A program made the translations under genes and the position numbers. Below are positions 1 through 5,775 of a stretch of 6,604 nt of DNA, one piece after another (positions within the stretch are counted from its first letter, which is position 1; each line of letters begins with the position of its first letter). The stretch spans positions 1 to 6,604 of the forward strand of contig CAZHBH010000090.1 of the NCBI GenBank assembly GCA_964530525.1, written 5' to 3'. This DNA comes from CAYNQN01 sp964530525. Lineage in GTDB: Bacteria > Actinomycetota > Acidimicrobiia > Acidimicrobiales > Acidimicrobilacustridaceae. The notes below the pieces were generated by a model, which saw nothing but the letters and a program-made list of their open reading frames with translations, searched no databases and was not told the origin of the DNA.

Positions 1-2
1 AG

Positions 3-446
3 AAGGCCAGCCTCGTGCGGCTGCCGGGAGATCGCTCGGCGAGCCTGCGCGCTGCGCTGCGCCAGGTGGCGGGCGACGGCGACGAGCTCGACGACGAGCA
101 CGCGAGGCTGCACCGCCTCAGCACTCCCACCTCCCTCGACCGCACCGTGGGCGACGACGACAGCAACGAGCTGATCGACCTCCTGGCCGACTCCAAGCCT
201 GGTCCCGAGGCCGAGGTGCTGGCCCGGGCCGAGGAGGAGATGGCCACGAACCTGCTCAAGGTGCTCGACACCCGTGCCCGCAAGGCCGTGGAGCAGCGCT
301 TCGGCCTCCTCGACGGGAGGCGCCGCAGCTACCGCGAGGTCGGCGAGGAGCTGGGCGTCACCGCCGAAGCCGCCAGGCGCCTGGTGAAGCGGGCCGTGAG
401 CACCGTGCGCGACCACGCCGTGGAAGCGGCCTTCGACGCCGCCTGA
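3..446 (+). CDS. Sigma-70 family RNA polymerase sigma factor, C-terminal part (5' end cut by window edge)
   Basis: This is the tail of a sigma-70 family sigma factor, the subunit that directs RNA polymerase to promoters. The frame is open from base 3, so the true start lies to the left; the GTG at 15 is internal. A region 3-like stretch (VRLP near the beginning, then SLDRTVGDDDS around 138-170) leads into sigma region 4: RARKAVEQRFGLLDG at about 273-317, followed by a helix-turn-helix with VGEELGVTAEAARRLVKRA at about 339-395. In the family the helix-turn-helix reads the -35 element. The SLD..VGDDDS and ..EQRFGL signatures favour an RpoD-like (group 1 to 3) sigma over an ECF sigma. The recognition helix is unusual, with Ala where RpoD has Arg at two -35-contact positions. 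The segment between VRLP and SLD is also about ten residues shorter than in RpoD. Group assignment is uncertain without regions 1 and 2. Confidence 0.85.
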   Translation, partial: KASLVRLPGDRSASLRAALRQVAGDGDELDDEHARLHRLSTPTSLDRTVGDDDSNELIDLLADSKPGPEAEVLARAEEEMATNLLKVLDTRARKAVEQRFGLLDGRRRSYREVGEELGVTAEAARRLVKRAVSTVRDHAVEAAFDAA

Positions 447-454
447 CGCGCCAG

Positions 455-474
455 GCTCCGCAGCTTCGCGGAGC
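455..474 (+). terminator. Hairpin after the sigma gene, possible terminator
   Basis: A perfect 7-bp stem (GCTCCGC pairing with GCGGAGC) around a 6-base loop begins nine bases after the sigma stop codon. No run of T follows, so it is not a textbook intrinsic terminator. Such GC-rich hairpins without a U-tract are often found at gene ends in high-GC actinobacteria. The position and perfect pairing are seen; the terminator role is inferred. Confidence 0.45.
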
Positions 475-546
475 AGCGACGCGGAGGGCATCGGTCCGCG
501 CCGAAGTGATTGTTGACTGCTGCGCTCGGGAATTGCTTCAATGGTG

Positions 547-552
547 TATTCT
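547..552 (+). promoter_or_regulatory. Candidate -10 element of the sulfite reductase promoter
   Basis: TATTCT matches the -10 consensus at four of six positions and lies in the only AT-rich patch (about 530-561) of the intergenic region. It would start a transcript near 559 with a leader of about 100 bases. No convincing -35 sits 16-19 bases upstream; the TTGACT at 513-518 is too far away to pair with it. The call rests on position and base composition. Confidence 0.35.
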
Positions 553-567
553 TGATCTAACAGGTCA
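553..567 (+). promoter_or_regulatory. Operator-like inverted repeat over the expected transcription start
   Basis: TGATCTAACAGGTCA is an imperfect palindrome: TGA/TCA outer arms, CT/AG inner arms, one T-G mismatch between them and a 3-base centre. It abuts the candidate -10 at 547-552, where a repressor could block initiation. Sulfur assimilation genes are commonly repressed when cysteine is plentiful, so a site here would make sense. The regulator cannot be named from the sequence, and a 15-base palindrome of this quality can occur by chance. Confidence 0.3.
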
Positions 568-660
568 GGATTCATCTGGCCCTGCGATCGCCGGTACCGC
601 CTGAGGGCGCCCGTCGAGAGCCACGGGACACGAGCCAAGGTCGACGAACGAGGAGTAGGT
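561..660 (+). promoter_or_regulatory. Leader of the sulfite reductase gene with small hairpins and ribosome binding site
   Basis: The leader contains two adjacent small hairpins: CGCC-TGAG-GGCG at 598-609 and CCCGT/ACGGG at 610-627. A competing 6-bp pairing, CGTCGA (612-617) with TCGACG (641-646), cannot form together with the second hairpin. The Shine-Dalgarno AGGAG at 651-655 lies five bases before the GTG at 661. No known riboswitch signature was recognised, and no Cys-rich leader peptide was found; the only short ATG ORF nearby (541-555) has five codons. The ribosome binding site is solid; a regulatory role for the hairpins is speculative. Confidence 0.4.
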
Positions 661-2433
661 GTGCTGCAACAGCTCGAGATCGATGCCGGGCAAGCAGCCG
701 ACATCGCGAAGTTCTCCGAGCAGCTCGATCGATACCTGAGCGGAGAGCTGAGCGACGAGGTCTTCCGGGTCTTCAGGCTCAACAACGGCATCTACGGCCA
801 GCGCCAGGGCGGCCACAACCAGATGGTCAGGGTCAAGGCGCCCTACGGCAGCGTCTCGCCCGAGCAGCTCGAGACCTTCGCCAACATCGCCGAGACGTAC
901 TCGCGGGGTTGGGGCCACCTCACCACCCGCCAGAACGTGCAGTTCCACTACGTGCAGCTCGAGCAGATCCCCCAGGTGATGCGCGACCTCGCCCTGGTCG
1001 GCCTCACCACCCGGGAGGCCTGCGGCGACACCGTTCGCAACGTCCAGGGCTGCCACCTGGCGGGGGCCTGCCCGTTCGAGGTGCTCGACATCAGCGGTTG
1101 GGCTGAGGCCACCTTCCAGCACTTCCTGCGCAACCCGATCGCCCAGCGGCTCCCCCGCAAGTTCAAGATCAACTTCTCGGGATGCGCCACCGACTGCGGC
1201 CAGGCGATGTTCAACGACGTCGGCGTCATAGCCACCTCGCGCACCCTGGACGACGGTTCGGTGGAGGCCGGCTTCCGGGTGTTCGTGGCCGGCGGCCTCG
1301 GAGCGAACCCGTACCCGGCCCTGGCCCTCGAGGACTTCACGGCAAAGGAAGACCTCCTCCCCACGATCGAGGCGATCCTGCGGGTCTTCGACCAGACCGG
1401 CAACCGCGACAACAAGCTGCGGGCCCGGATGAAGTGGCTGGTGAGCACGCTCGGCTTCGAAGAGGTCCAGCGCAGGGTGCTGGCGATGAGGAAGTTCCTG
1501 CTGGCGTCTTCCAGCTGGCCAGGCGGCATCCCCGAGGCCGTGGCGAAGGCGGGCGACTCCCCGGCCGGCCTGGCCCAGGGCCTGGTCCCCACGCCGATGG
1601 GTCAGGGGACCCCGGTGACCCTCGGTGGAACGGCCGGCTACGCCCGCTGGGAAGCGGCCAACGTGGTGAGGGGCGCCGCCAAGGGCACCGTCTCCGCCTA
1701 CGCGCACGCCCGTCTCGGCGACATCACGGCTGACCAGTTCCGTGGACTGGCCGCCATCCAGCGCGAGCTTGGGGTGGAGCTGCGCATCACGAACCGGCAG
1801 AACTTCGTCCTGCGGGGTCTGACCGAGGCCCAGCTCCCGGCGCTGTTCGCCCACCTCGAAGCCATCGGGATGGCCGAGCCGGGCGCCGAGCTGGTCCGCG
1901 ACGTGGTGTCGTGCCCCGGCGCCGACACCTGCAACCTGGCGGTGACCCAGTCGAGAGGTCTGGCGGACGCCATCACCTCGGCTCTCGACGAGGCGGGCCT
2001 CGCCGACGTGGGCGGGATCAGGATCAACATCTCGGGCTGCACCAACTCGTGCGGCCAGCACCACGTCGCCGACATCGGGTTCTCGGGCGCCGAGCGCCGG
2101 GCCCACGGCCAGGCCGCACCGGGCTACACGATGCTGCTGGGCGGCTACGTGGGTCAGGAGAGGATCCACTTCGGCGAGCGTGCCCTCCGGCTCCCTGCGA
2201 AGAACGCGCCTCAGGCCGCCGTGAACGTCGTCGCCCGCTTCGCCGCCGAGCGCAGCGCTGGGGAGACCTTCCGCGGATGGCTGGACCGCGTCGGTGGGGC
2301 CAAGGCCCTCGCTGCGGAGCTGAAGGGCCTCGACGAGTTCCCCGAGCCGGACGCCCGGCCCGACTTCTACGTGGACTACGACGAGACCGGGCCATATGTG
2401 GCAGAGGTGGGTGAATCGGAGTGCGCCACATGA
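661..2433 (+). CDS. sir: Ferredoxin-type nitrite/sulfite reductase, probably assimilatory sulfite reductase
   Basis: This 590-residue cytoplasmic siroheme/[4Fe-4S] enzyme would reduce sulfite to sulfide with six electrons from ferredoxin. It shows the two-fold repeat of the family. In the second half, C418-x5-C424 and C460-x3-C464 (SGCTNSCGQ) are the expected cluster ligands. Siroheme-site basic residues appear at R90 (TTRQN), R126, K167 and K169 (RKFKI). The first half carries a matching set, C131-x5-C137 and C175-x3-C179 (SGCATDCGQ), which is unusual compared with plant or E. coli enzymes. Length is normal for the single-chain ferredoxin-dependent type. The GTG start follows AGGAG by five bases and is the first start codon after the in-frame stop at 553-555. 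Nitrite reductases share this fold; the APS reductase gene 64 bases downstream makes sulfite the likelier substrate. The gene is probably co-transcribed with cysH. Confidence 0.9.
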   Translation: MLQQLEIDAGQAADIAKFSEQLDRYLSGELSDEVFRVFRLNNGIYGQRQGGHNQMVRVKAPYGSVSPEQLETFANIAETYSRGWGHLTTRQNVQFHYVQLEQIPQVMRDLALVGLTTREACGDTVRNVQGCHLAGACPFEVLDISGWAEATFQHFLRNPIAQRLPRKFKINFSGCATDCGQAMFNDVGVIATSRTLDDGSVEAGFRVFVAGGLGANPYPALALEDFTAKEDLLPTIEAILRVFDQTGNRDNKLRARMKWLVSTLGFEEVQRRVLAMRKFLLASSSWPGGIPEAVAKAGDSPAGLAQGLVPTPMGQGTPVTLGGTAGYARWEAANVVRGAAKGTVSAYAHARLGDITADQFRGLAAIQRELGVELRITNRQNFVLRGLTEAQLPALFAHLEAIGMAEPGAELVRDVVSCPGADTCNLAVTQSRGLADAITSALDEAGLADVGGIRINISGCTNSCGQHHVADIGFSGAERRAHGQAAPGYTMLLGGYVGQERIHFGERALRLPAKNAPQAAVNVVARFAAERSAGETFRGWLDRVGGAKALAAELKGLDEFPEPDARPDFYVDYDETGPYVAEVGESECAT

Positions 2434-2501
2434 GCGCCGAGACCGGACGTCCCCCGCACGGCGCCGTCCGCACCGGGAGATCGAGGAGGACGACCTCGTG
2501 A
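2430..2501 (+). CDS. Possible 23-residue ORF bridging sir and cysH
   Basis: An ATG at 2430 overlaps the sir stop codon (ATGA). The frame runs 23 codons to a TGA at 2499-2501 that overlaps the GTG start of cysH (GTGA). GGAG at 2418-2421 lies eight bases upstream of the ATG. The product would begin MSAETGRPPHGAV and is basic, with five Arg, one His, one acidic residue and no Cys. The Shine-Dalgarno of cysH (2484-2489) lies inside it. Double four-base overlaps suggest translational coupling, with ribosomes leaving sir passing through the short ORF and unmasking the cysH start. It may equally be spacer sequence with a chance frame. No similarity to a known peptide was recognised. Confidence 0.3.
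   Translation: MSAETGRPPHGAVRTGRSRRTTS
2484..2489 (+). promoter_or_regulatory. Ribosome binding site that fixes the cysH start
   Basis: AGGAGG is a full Shine-Dalgarno sequence eight bases before the GTG at 2498. It selects that codon over the in-frame ATG at 2396, which lies inside sir, has no comparable site, and would add 34 residues unlike the family N-terminus. Confidence 0.7.
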
Positions 2502-3196
2502 GCTTGGACCTTCGCGCCCTGTCGGGTCCCGACGAGATCCCTTGGTTCTCCGACGAGGAGCTCGCCGCCCTCAACGCCGAGTTCGAGCGGCTGTCGGCGT
2601 CGAAGGTCATCCAGTGGGCGGTCGACAACTTCGCCCCCCACCTCGCCCTCGCCGCGTCGATGACCGACGCCGTGCTCATCGATCTCGCCGTCAAGGTCGA
2701 TCCAGCCATCGAGGTGGTCTTCATCTACACCGGCTACCACTTCCCGGAGACGCTGGAGACGGTGGAGCGCGTGAGGCGGCACTACGGGTTGAACCTGAAG
2801 ATCATGACGGTGCCGCCCCACGACGAGGCCCTCTGGAAGGCGGATCCCGAGAACTGCTGCTCGGCGGTGAAGGTGGGCCAGCTCGACCGGGCGCTGGCCG
2901 GCAAGGCTGCGTGGATGAGCGGCCTCCGCCGCGAGGAGGCGCCGACCCGGGCTGGGGCCCCCATCGTGGCTCGCGACATGCGCGGCCTCGTGAAGGTGAA
3001 CCCGCTCGCGAACTGGACCAGCCTCGACGTCGAGGGCTACATCGCCGACCACGACGTACCGGTGAACCCCCTCCTGGAGCAGGGCTTCACCTCCATCGGC
3101 TGCCTCCCGTGCACCCAACGCCCCTCGGACCCCAGCGATCCGCGCTCGGGCCGCTGGGCTGGTCGCGACAAGCTGGAGTGCGGCCTCCACGACTAG
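2498..3196 (+). CDS. cysH: Adenylyl-sulfate (APS) reductase, [4Fe-4S] thioredoxin-dependent type
   Basis: This 232-residue cytoplasmic enzyme reduces adenylyl sulfate to sulfite and AMP with electrons from thioredoxin or glutaredoxin, feeding the sulfite reductase encoded just upstream. It has the PP-loop nucleotide fold of the PAPS/APS reductase family (LAASMTDAVLIDL at 51-63, then FIYTGYHFPET at 75-85). The Cys pair C120-C121 and the C202-x2-C205 motif (GCLPC) are the four [4Fe-4S] ligands that mark the APS-using bacterial type; PAPS-specific enzymes lack them. The C-terminal ECGLH (227-231) carries the catalytic C228. GLRREEAPTR (142-151) matches the conserved substrate-binding Arg region. 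Length is typical. The GTG start is set by AGGAGG and gives an N-terminus of family length. A start at 2396 was rejected. Nothing looks broken. Confidence 0.93.
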   Translation: MSLDLRALSGPDEIPWFSDEELAALNAEFERLSASKVIQWAVDNFAPHLALAASMTDAVLIDLAVKVDPAIEVVFIYTGYHFPETLETVERVRRHYGLNLKIMTVPPHDEALWKADPENCCSAVKVGQLDRALAGKAAWMSGLRREEAPTRAGAPIVARDMRGLVKVNPLANWTSLDVEGYIADHDVPVNPLLEQGFTSIGCLPCTQRPSDPSDPRSGRWAGRDKLECGLHD

Positions 3197-3225
3197 GGCG
3201 CCTTCCGGCACGGACGTGCAGCGCC
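3197..3225 (+). terminator. Hairpin between cysH and the MBL-Rieske gene
   Basis: GGCGC (3197-3201) pairs with GCGCC (3221-3225), enclosing a second small stem, GCAC (3208-3211) with GTGC (3216-3219) around GGAC. It starts immediately after the cysH stop codon and ends just before the candidate -10 of the next gene. There is no T-run. It could terminate or attenuate cysH transcripts, which would separate the next gene from the sulfur operon, but this is inferred. Confidence 0.3.
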
Positions 3226-3227
3226 TG

Positions 3228-3233
3228 TAGATT
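3228..3233 (+). promoter_or_regulatory. Candidate -10 element for a leaderless transcript of the MBL-Rieske gene
   Basis: TAGATT fits the actinobacterial TANNNT -10 pattern. Six bases separate it from the GTG at 3240 and three from the GTG at 3237, so transcription would begin at or next to the start codon. No Shine-Dalgarno is present upstream of either GTG, which fits leaderless translation. No clear -35 is visible. Confidence 0.45.
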
Positions 3234-3236
3234 GCC

Positions 3237-4796
3237 GTGGTGCGTGTGACCGTCCTCGGCCATGCCGGGATGCTCGTGGAGACAGCAGGCGGATCCGTCC
3301 TCTGCGACCCCTGGTTCGTGCCGGCCTTCCACGGGTCGTGGTTCGTCTTCCCCCGAAACGACGGGATCGACACCGAGATCCTCAGGCGGCCCGACTACCT
3401 CTACATCTCGCACCTGCACTACGACCACTTCGACATCCCGTTCCTCACCAGCAACGTCGACAAGTCCACCCCCGTCCTGCTCCCCGACTTCCCCACGCCC
3501 GAGTTGGAGCGCGCTCTCGCCAGGCTCGGCTTCGATCGGTTCATCCGCTGTCCCGACGGCGAGGCTGTGGACCTGGGCGAGCTGGAGGTGAGGATCTTCA
3601 CGGAGACGGCCCCCTCCGACGGCCCGATCGGCGATTCGGCCCTGTTCCTCTCCGACGGGACGGCGAAGGTCCTCGACCAGAACGACTGCCGGCCGAGCCA
3701 CCCCGAGGAGATCGCCCGGCTCGGTCCGGTCGACCTGCACCTCCTCCAGTTCTCAGGGGCCATGTGGTGGCCTGTGGTCTACGACCTCCCGGCCGACGAG
3801 ATGTCTCGCCATGCTGCGGCCAAGCGGGAGTCGACGGTGTCGAGAGCGGTCATGTACGCCAAGTCGATCGGAGCTCGCTCCGTCGTCCCCTCTGCGGGCC
3901 CTCCCTGCTTCCTCGACCCGGAGCTGTTCCACCTCAACGACCTCGACAGATCCGCCGACAACATCTTCCCGGACGCCACGGTCTTCCTCGACCGGCTGGG
4001 TGCGGAGGGGATGGATGGGCGACTCGGCGTTCCCGGGACCGTCTTCGAGCTCGACGGCGGGGAGATGAAGGTCGTCCACCCCATGTCCGACGACCAGCTG
4101 GACCGGATCTTCACCCACAAGCGCCAGTACTTGGACGACTACGCCTCCGACTGGGCCGGATGGCTCGACGAGCACAAGGCCACTTGGCCCGAGCCGCGGC
4201 CCGACCTGGTGGGCCGGCTGGCGGAGTGGTGGGAGCCCCTGCTCGCCCAGGCACCAGCGCTGCGGGCTGCGATCGGCAAGCGACTGCTGATCCGCTCGGG
4301 CGACGAGGACGTGATGGTCGACTTCCCCGCCGGAGAGGTCCGTCCATGGTCCGGGGAGGAACCCGACTACCGGCTCGACCTCCCCCGGCCCCTCGTGGAG
4401 CTGTGCGTCGAGCAGCAGGCCGTCGACTGGTCGAACTCGCTGATGCTGTCGTTCAGGTTCACGGCGTGGCGACCCGGGGAGTACTGCGAGGAGATCTTCT
4501 CGTTCCTCAAGTCGCTCAACCCCGAGCGCCTCTCGGTGCTCGAATCGGTGGTGGCGGGCACCGGGGCAACGGCCGACGAGCTTGCGACCGACGACGTCGT
4601 GATCGACGGCTACAGGGTGCAGAGGCGCTGCCCGCATCGTGCCGCAGATCTGGAGAGCTTCGGCTCGGTGGAGGGGTGCGTGCTCACCTGCAGCATGCAC
4701 GGCTGGCAGTTCGACCTGGACACCGGCCGCTGCCTCACCTCCGACTCGCACACGATCCGCGCCAGGCGCGTCGAGGAGGACGACGGCGTCCTCTAG
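3237..4796 (+). CDS. MBL-fold protein with C-terminal Rieske [2Fe-2S] domain, CMAH-like
   Basis: The 519-residue protein joins two metal-binding domains. The N-terminal part (about 1-255) is a UlaG/CMAH-like metallo-beta-lactamase fold: GHAGMLVE at 8-15, HLHYDH at 59-64 (HxHxDH) and LDQNDCRP at 146-153. A middle region (about 270-435) includes DWSNSLMLSFRF at 397-408. The end is a Rieske site, C465-P-H467 and C485-x2-H488, followed by GWQFDLDTG. As recalled, vertebrate CMP-N-acetylneuraminate hydroxylase has the same parts, including HxHxDH, a DC.RP motif and CxH..CTKH.W, but with the Rieske domain first. The order here is inverted. That suggests an iron-dependent, possibly oxygen-using enzyme; the substrate is unknown and no sialic acid genes are nearby. 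No His is seen where CMAH-like proteins have a third MBL ligand (around 124-134). No signal peptide or membrane segment is visible. GTG 3240 is an equally good start. Confidence 0.8.
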   Translation: MVRVTVLGHAGMLVETAGGSVLCDPWFVPAFHGSWFVFPRNDGIDTEILRRPDYLYISHLHYDHFDIPFLTSNVDKSTPVLLPDFPTPELERALARLGFDRFIRCPDGEAVDLGELEVRIFTETAPSDGPIGDSALFLSDGTAKVLDQNDCRPSHPEEIARLGPVDLHLLQFSGAMWWPVVYDLPADEMSRHAAAKRESTVSRAVMYAKSIGARSVVPSAGPPCFLDPELFHLNDLDRSADNIFPDATVFLDRLGAEGMDGRLGVPGTVFELDGGEMKVVHPMSDDQLDRIFTHKRQYLDDYASDWAGWLDEHKATWPEPRPDLVGRLAEWWEPLLAQAPALRAAIGKRLLIRSGDEDVMVDFPAGEVRPWSGEEPDYRLDLPRPLVELCVEQQAVDWSNSLMLSFRFTAWRPGEYCEEIFSFLKSLNPERLSVLESVVAGTGATADELATDDVVIDGYRVQRRCPHRAADLESFGSVEGCVLTCSMHGWQFDLDTGRCLTSDSHTIRARRVEEDDGVL

Positions 4797-5734
4797 GGCA
4801 TGGCGGCGAGGATGTCGTCCCAGGGGGCGAAGAGCCTGGGCTTGTGGTGCTCCTCTCGGACCAGGATCCCCAACCGCCTGCTCCGGGCAAGCAGCTCCCT
4901 GGCCTTGCGGCCCGGCCAGGGCCTGGGGAGCAGCTCCGGCGGGAGCAGCGGATCATCGACGAAGCACTCCTGGAACTTGATCCCGATCACCAACGCCCCA
5001 GGTAGGAAGTCCGCCTCCTGCAACCGCCGCCGATCCCTGCGCATCTGCTCCAGGTCCTCAGGGATCCCCTCGTAGATGTCGATGAAGTCCTGGTAGCGCT
5101 TTGCCATGTCCTCGATCGGCCACAGGAGGGAGGCGATCTCCCTGGGGTCGCTCACCCCTCCGACGTCGAGGTCGTCGGTCGTGCTGGTGACCACGTGGTC
5201 GACCACGTCGAGCTGCTTCGCGCGCGCCCGCACGTCGTCTTCCCACGGGTGGGGCGAGACGTAGAGTCCGTTCTGGATGGCAGCTCCACCCAGCTCGAGG
5301 AGGTGGTCGCGGAAGGCGTCCCTGGCCGCGCGGCGGGCCTCGGGTATGGCGAAGGCCACGACGTGCCAGCGCCTGTCCCAGCTCTTGCCCGCAGCATCTT
5401 GCGCATAGGCCAGGCGGACCCGGTCGAGCCCGGCCATGAGCGCGTGCACGCCCTCCTCGGTCGCCGTGAAGGACGCTTCGCGCCCCTCTCCACTGCGGGT
5501 GAAGAGGCCCTCGGCGACGAGCCGCCGGAGGCAAGACCGGACCTGGTCGGTGCTCTGCCCGCAGGCCTCGGCCACGGGGTAGACCTCCGAAGCGAGGATC
5601 GTCCCGTCGTCGTGCGCCATCCCCAGCACAAGGACTCGCGTCGGGACCTCGAGGTCGTCTGGAAGTCCTATCCCTCTGGTCGCACTCTCGCCGGTCGTTG
5701 CGTCTACGGCCGTCTTGGTCACGACCGAGAGCAT
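4793..5734 (-). CDS. PaaX-family transcriptional regulator
   Basis: This is a 313-residue DNA-binding regulator. PaaX of E. coli represses phenylacetate degradation and is released by phenylacetyl-CoA; other members control diverse catabolic genes, so the ligand here is not predicted. The N-terminal winged helix lies at about 30-95 (VLVLGMAHDDGTI, then STDQVRSCLRRLVAEGLF and TATEEG). The PaaX central domain begins at SWDRRWHVVAFAIPE (118-132) and includes LGGAAIQNGLYVSP (148-161). The C-terminal domain has LLWPIEDMAKRYQDFI (203-218). Length fits the family. The frame is open to 5824, but that start would run into the upstream VWA gene. ATG 5734 has no Shine-Dalgarno; GTG 5722 (309 residues) is an alternative that a -10-like element supports. 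The stop codon overlaps that of the convergent MBL-Rieske gene. Confidence 0.85.
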   Translation of the reverse strand: MLSVVTKTAVDATTGESATRGIGLPDDLEVPTRVLVLGMAHDDGTILASEVYPVAEACGQSTDQVRSCLRRLVAEGLFTRSGEGREASFTATEEGVHALMAGLDRVRLAYAQDAAGKSWDRRWHVVAFAIPEARRAARDAFRDHLLELGGAAIQNGLYVSPHPWEDDVRARAKQLDVVDHVVTSTTDDLDVGGVSDPREIASLLWPIEDMAKRYQDFIDIYEGIPEDLEQMRRDRRRLQEADFLPGALVIGIKFQECFVDDPLLPPELLPRPWPGRKARELLARSRRLGILVREEHHKPRLFAPWDDILAAMP

Positions 5735-5735
5735 A
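5730..5735 (-). promoter_or_regulatory. Candidate -10 element for a leaderless paaX-like transcript
   Basis: On the minus strand TATGCT (5735 to 5730) matches TANNNT and is followed after seven bases by GTG at 5722-5720. If real, transcription starts at that GTG and the ATG at 5734, which lies inside the hexamer, is not the start. No -35 is evident. The arrangement resembles that ahead of the MBL-Rieske gene. Confidence 0.35.
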
Positions 5736-5775
5736 GCTGCGCCGCACTGCGACCAGAGAGGAGCTGGACGGCGGC

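Noticed and set aside
513..518. TTGACT as the -35 of the sir promoter
   Set aside because: The only good -10 candidate begins 28 bases downstream, too far for a sigma-70 promoter, and the hexamers at 17-18 bases (536-542) are poor.
541..555. Cys-responsive leader peptide ORF upstream of sir, as reported in some actinobacteria
   Set aside because: The ATG ORF has five codons, no Cys, and overlaps the presumed -10; no other short ORF with a start codon and a Cys run is present in the leader.
2396..2497. cysH start at the in-frame ATG at 2396
   Set aside because: It lies inside sir, lacks a ribosome binding site, and adds an Arg-rich stretch not found in APS reductases; AGGAGG precedes GTG 2498.
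565..2724. A 719-codon open frame on the minus strand opposite sir and cysH
   Set aside because: It mirrors the codon phase of a clearly recognisable enzyme; high-GC coding DNA often leaves the opposite strand open. The translation shows no domain and is low-complexity in Arg, Gly, Leu and Val.
2024..3373. A 449-codon open frame on the minus strand spanning the sir, cysH and MBL-Rieske boundaries
   Set aside because: It crosses three well-supported genes on the other strand, is very Arg-rich and has no recognisable motif.
3753..4751. A 332-codon minus-strand frame opposite the MBL-Rieske gene
   Set aside because: It is an antisense shadow without motifs; the opposite strand encodes intact metal-binding motifs.
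3338..5005. A 555-codon plus-strand frame inside and past the MBL-Rieske gene
   Set aside because: It is a +1 shadow of that gene, rich in Arg and Pro, and runs antisense into the PaaX gene. The Rieske and MBL motifs lie in the other frame.
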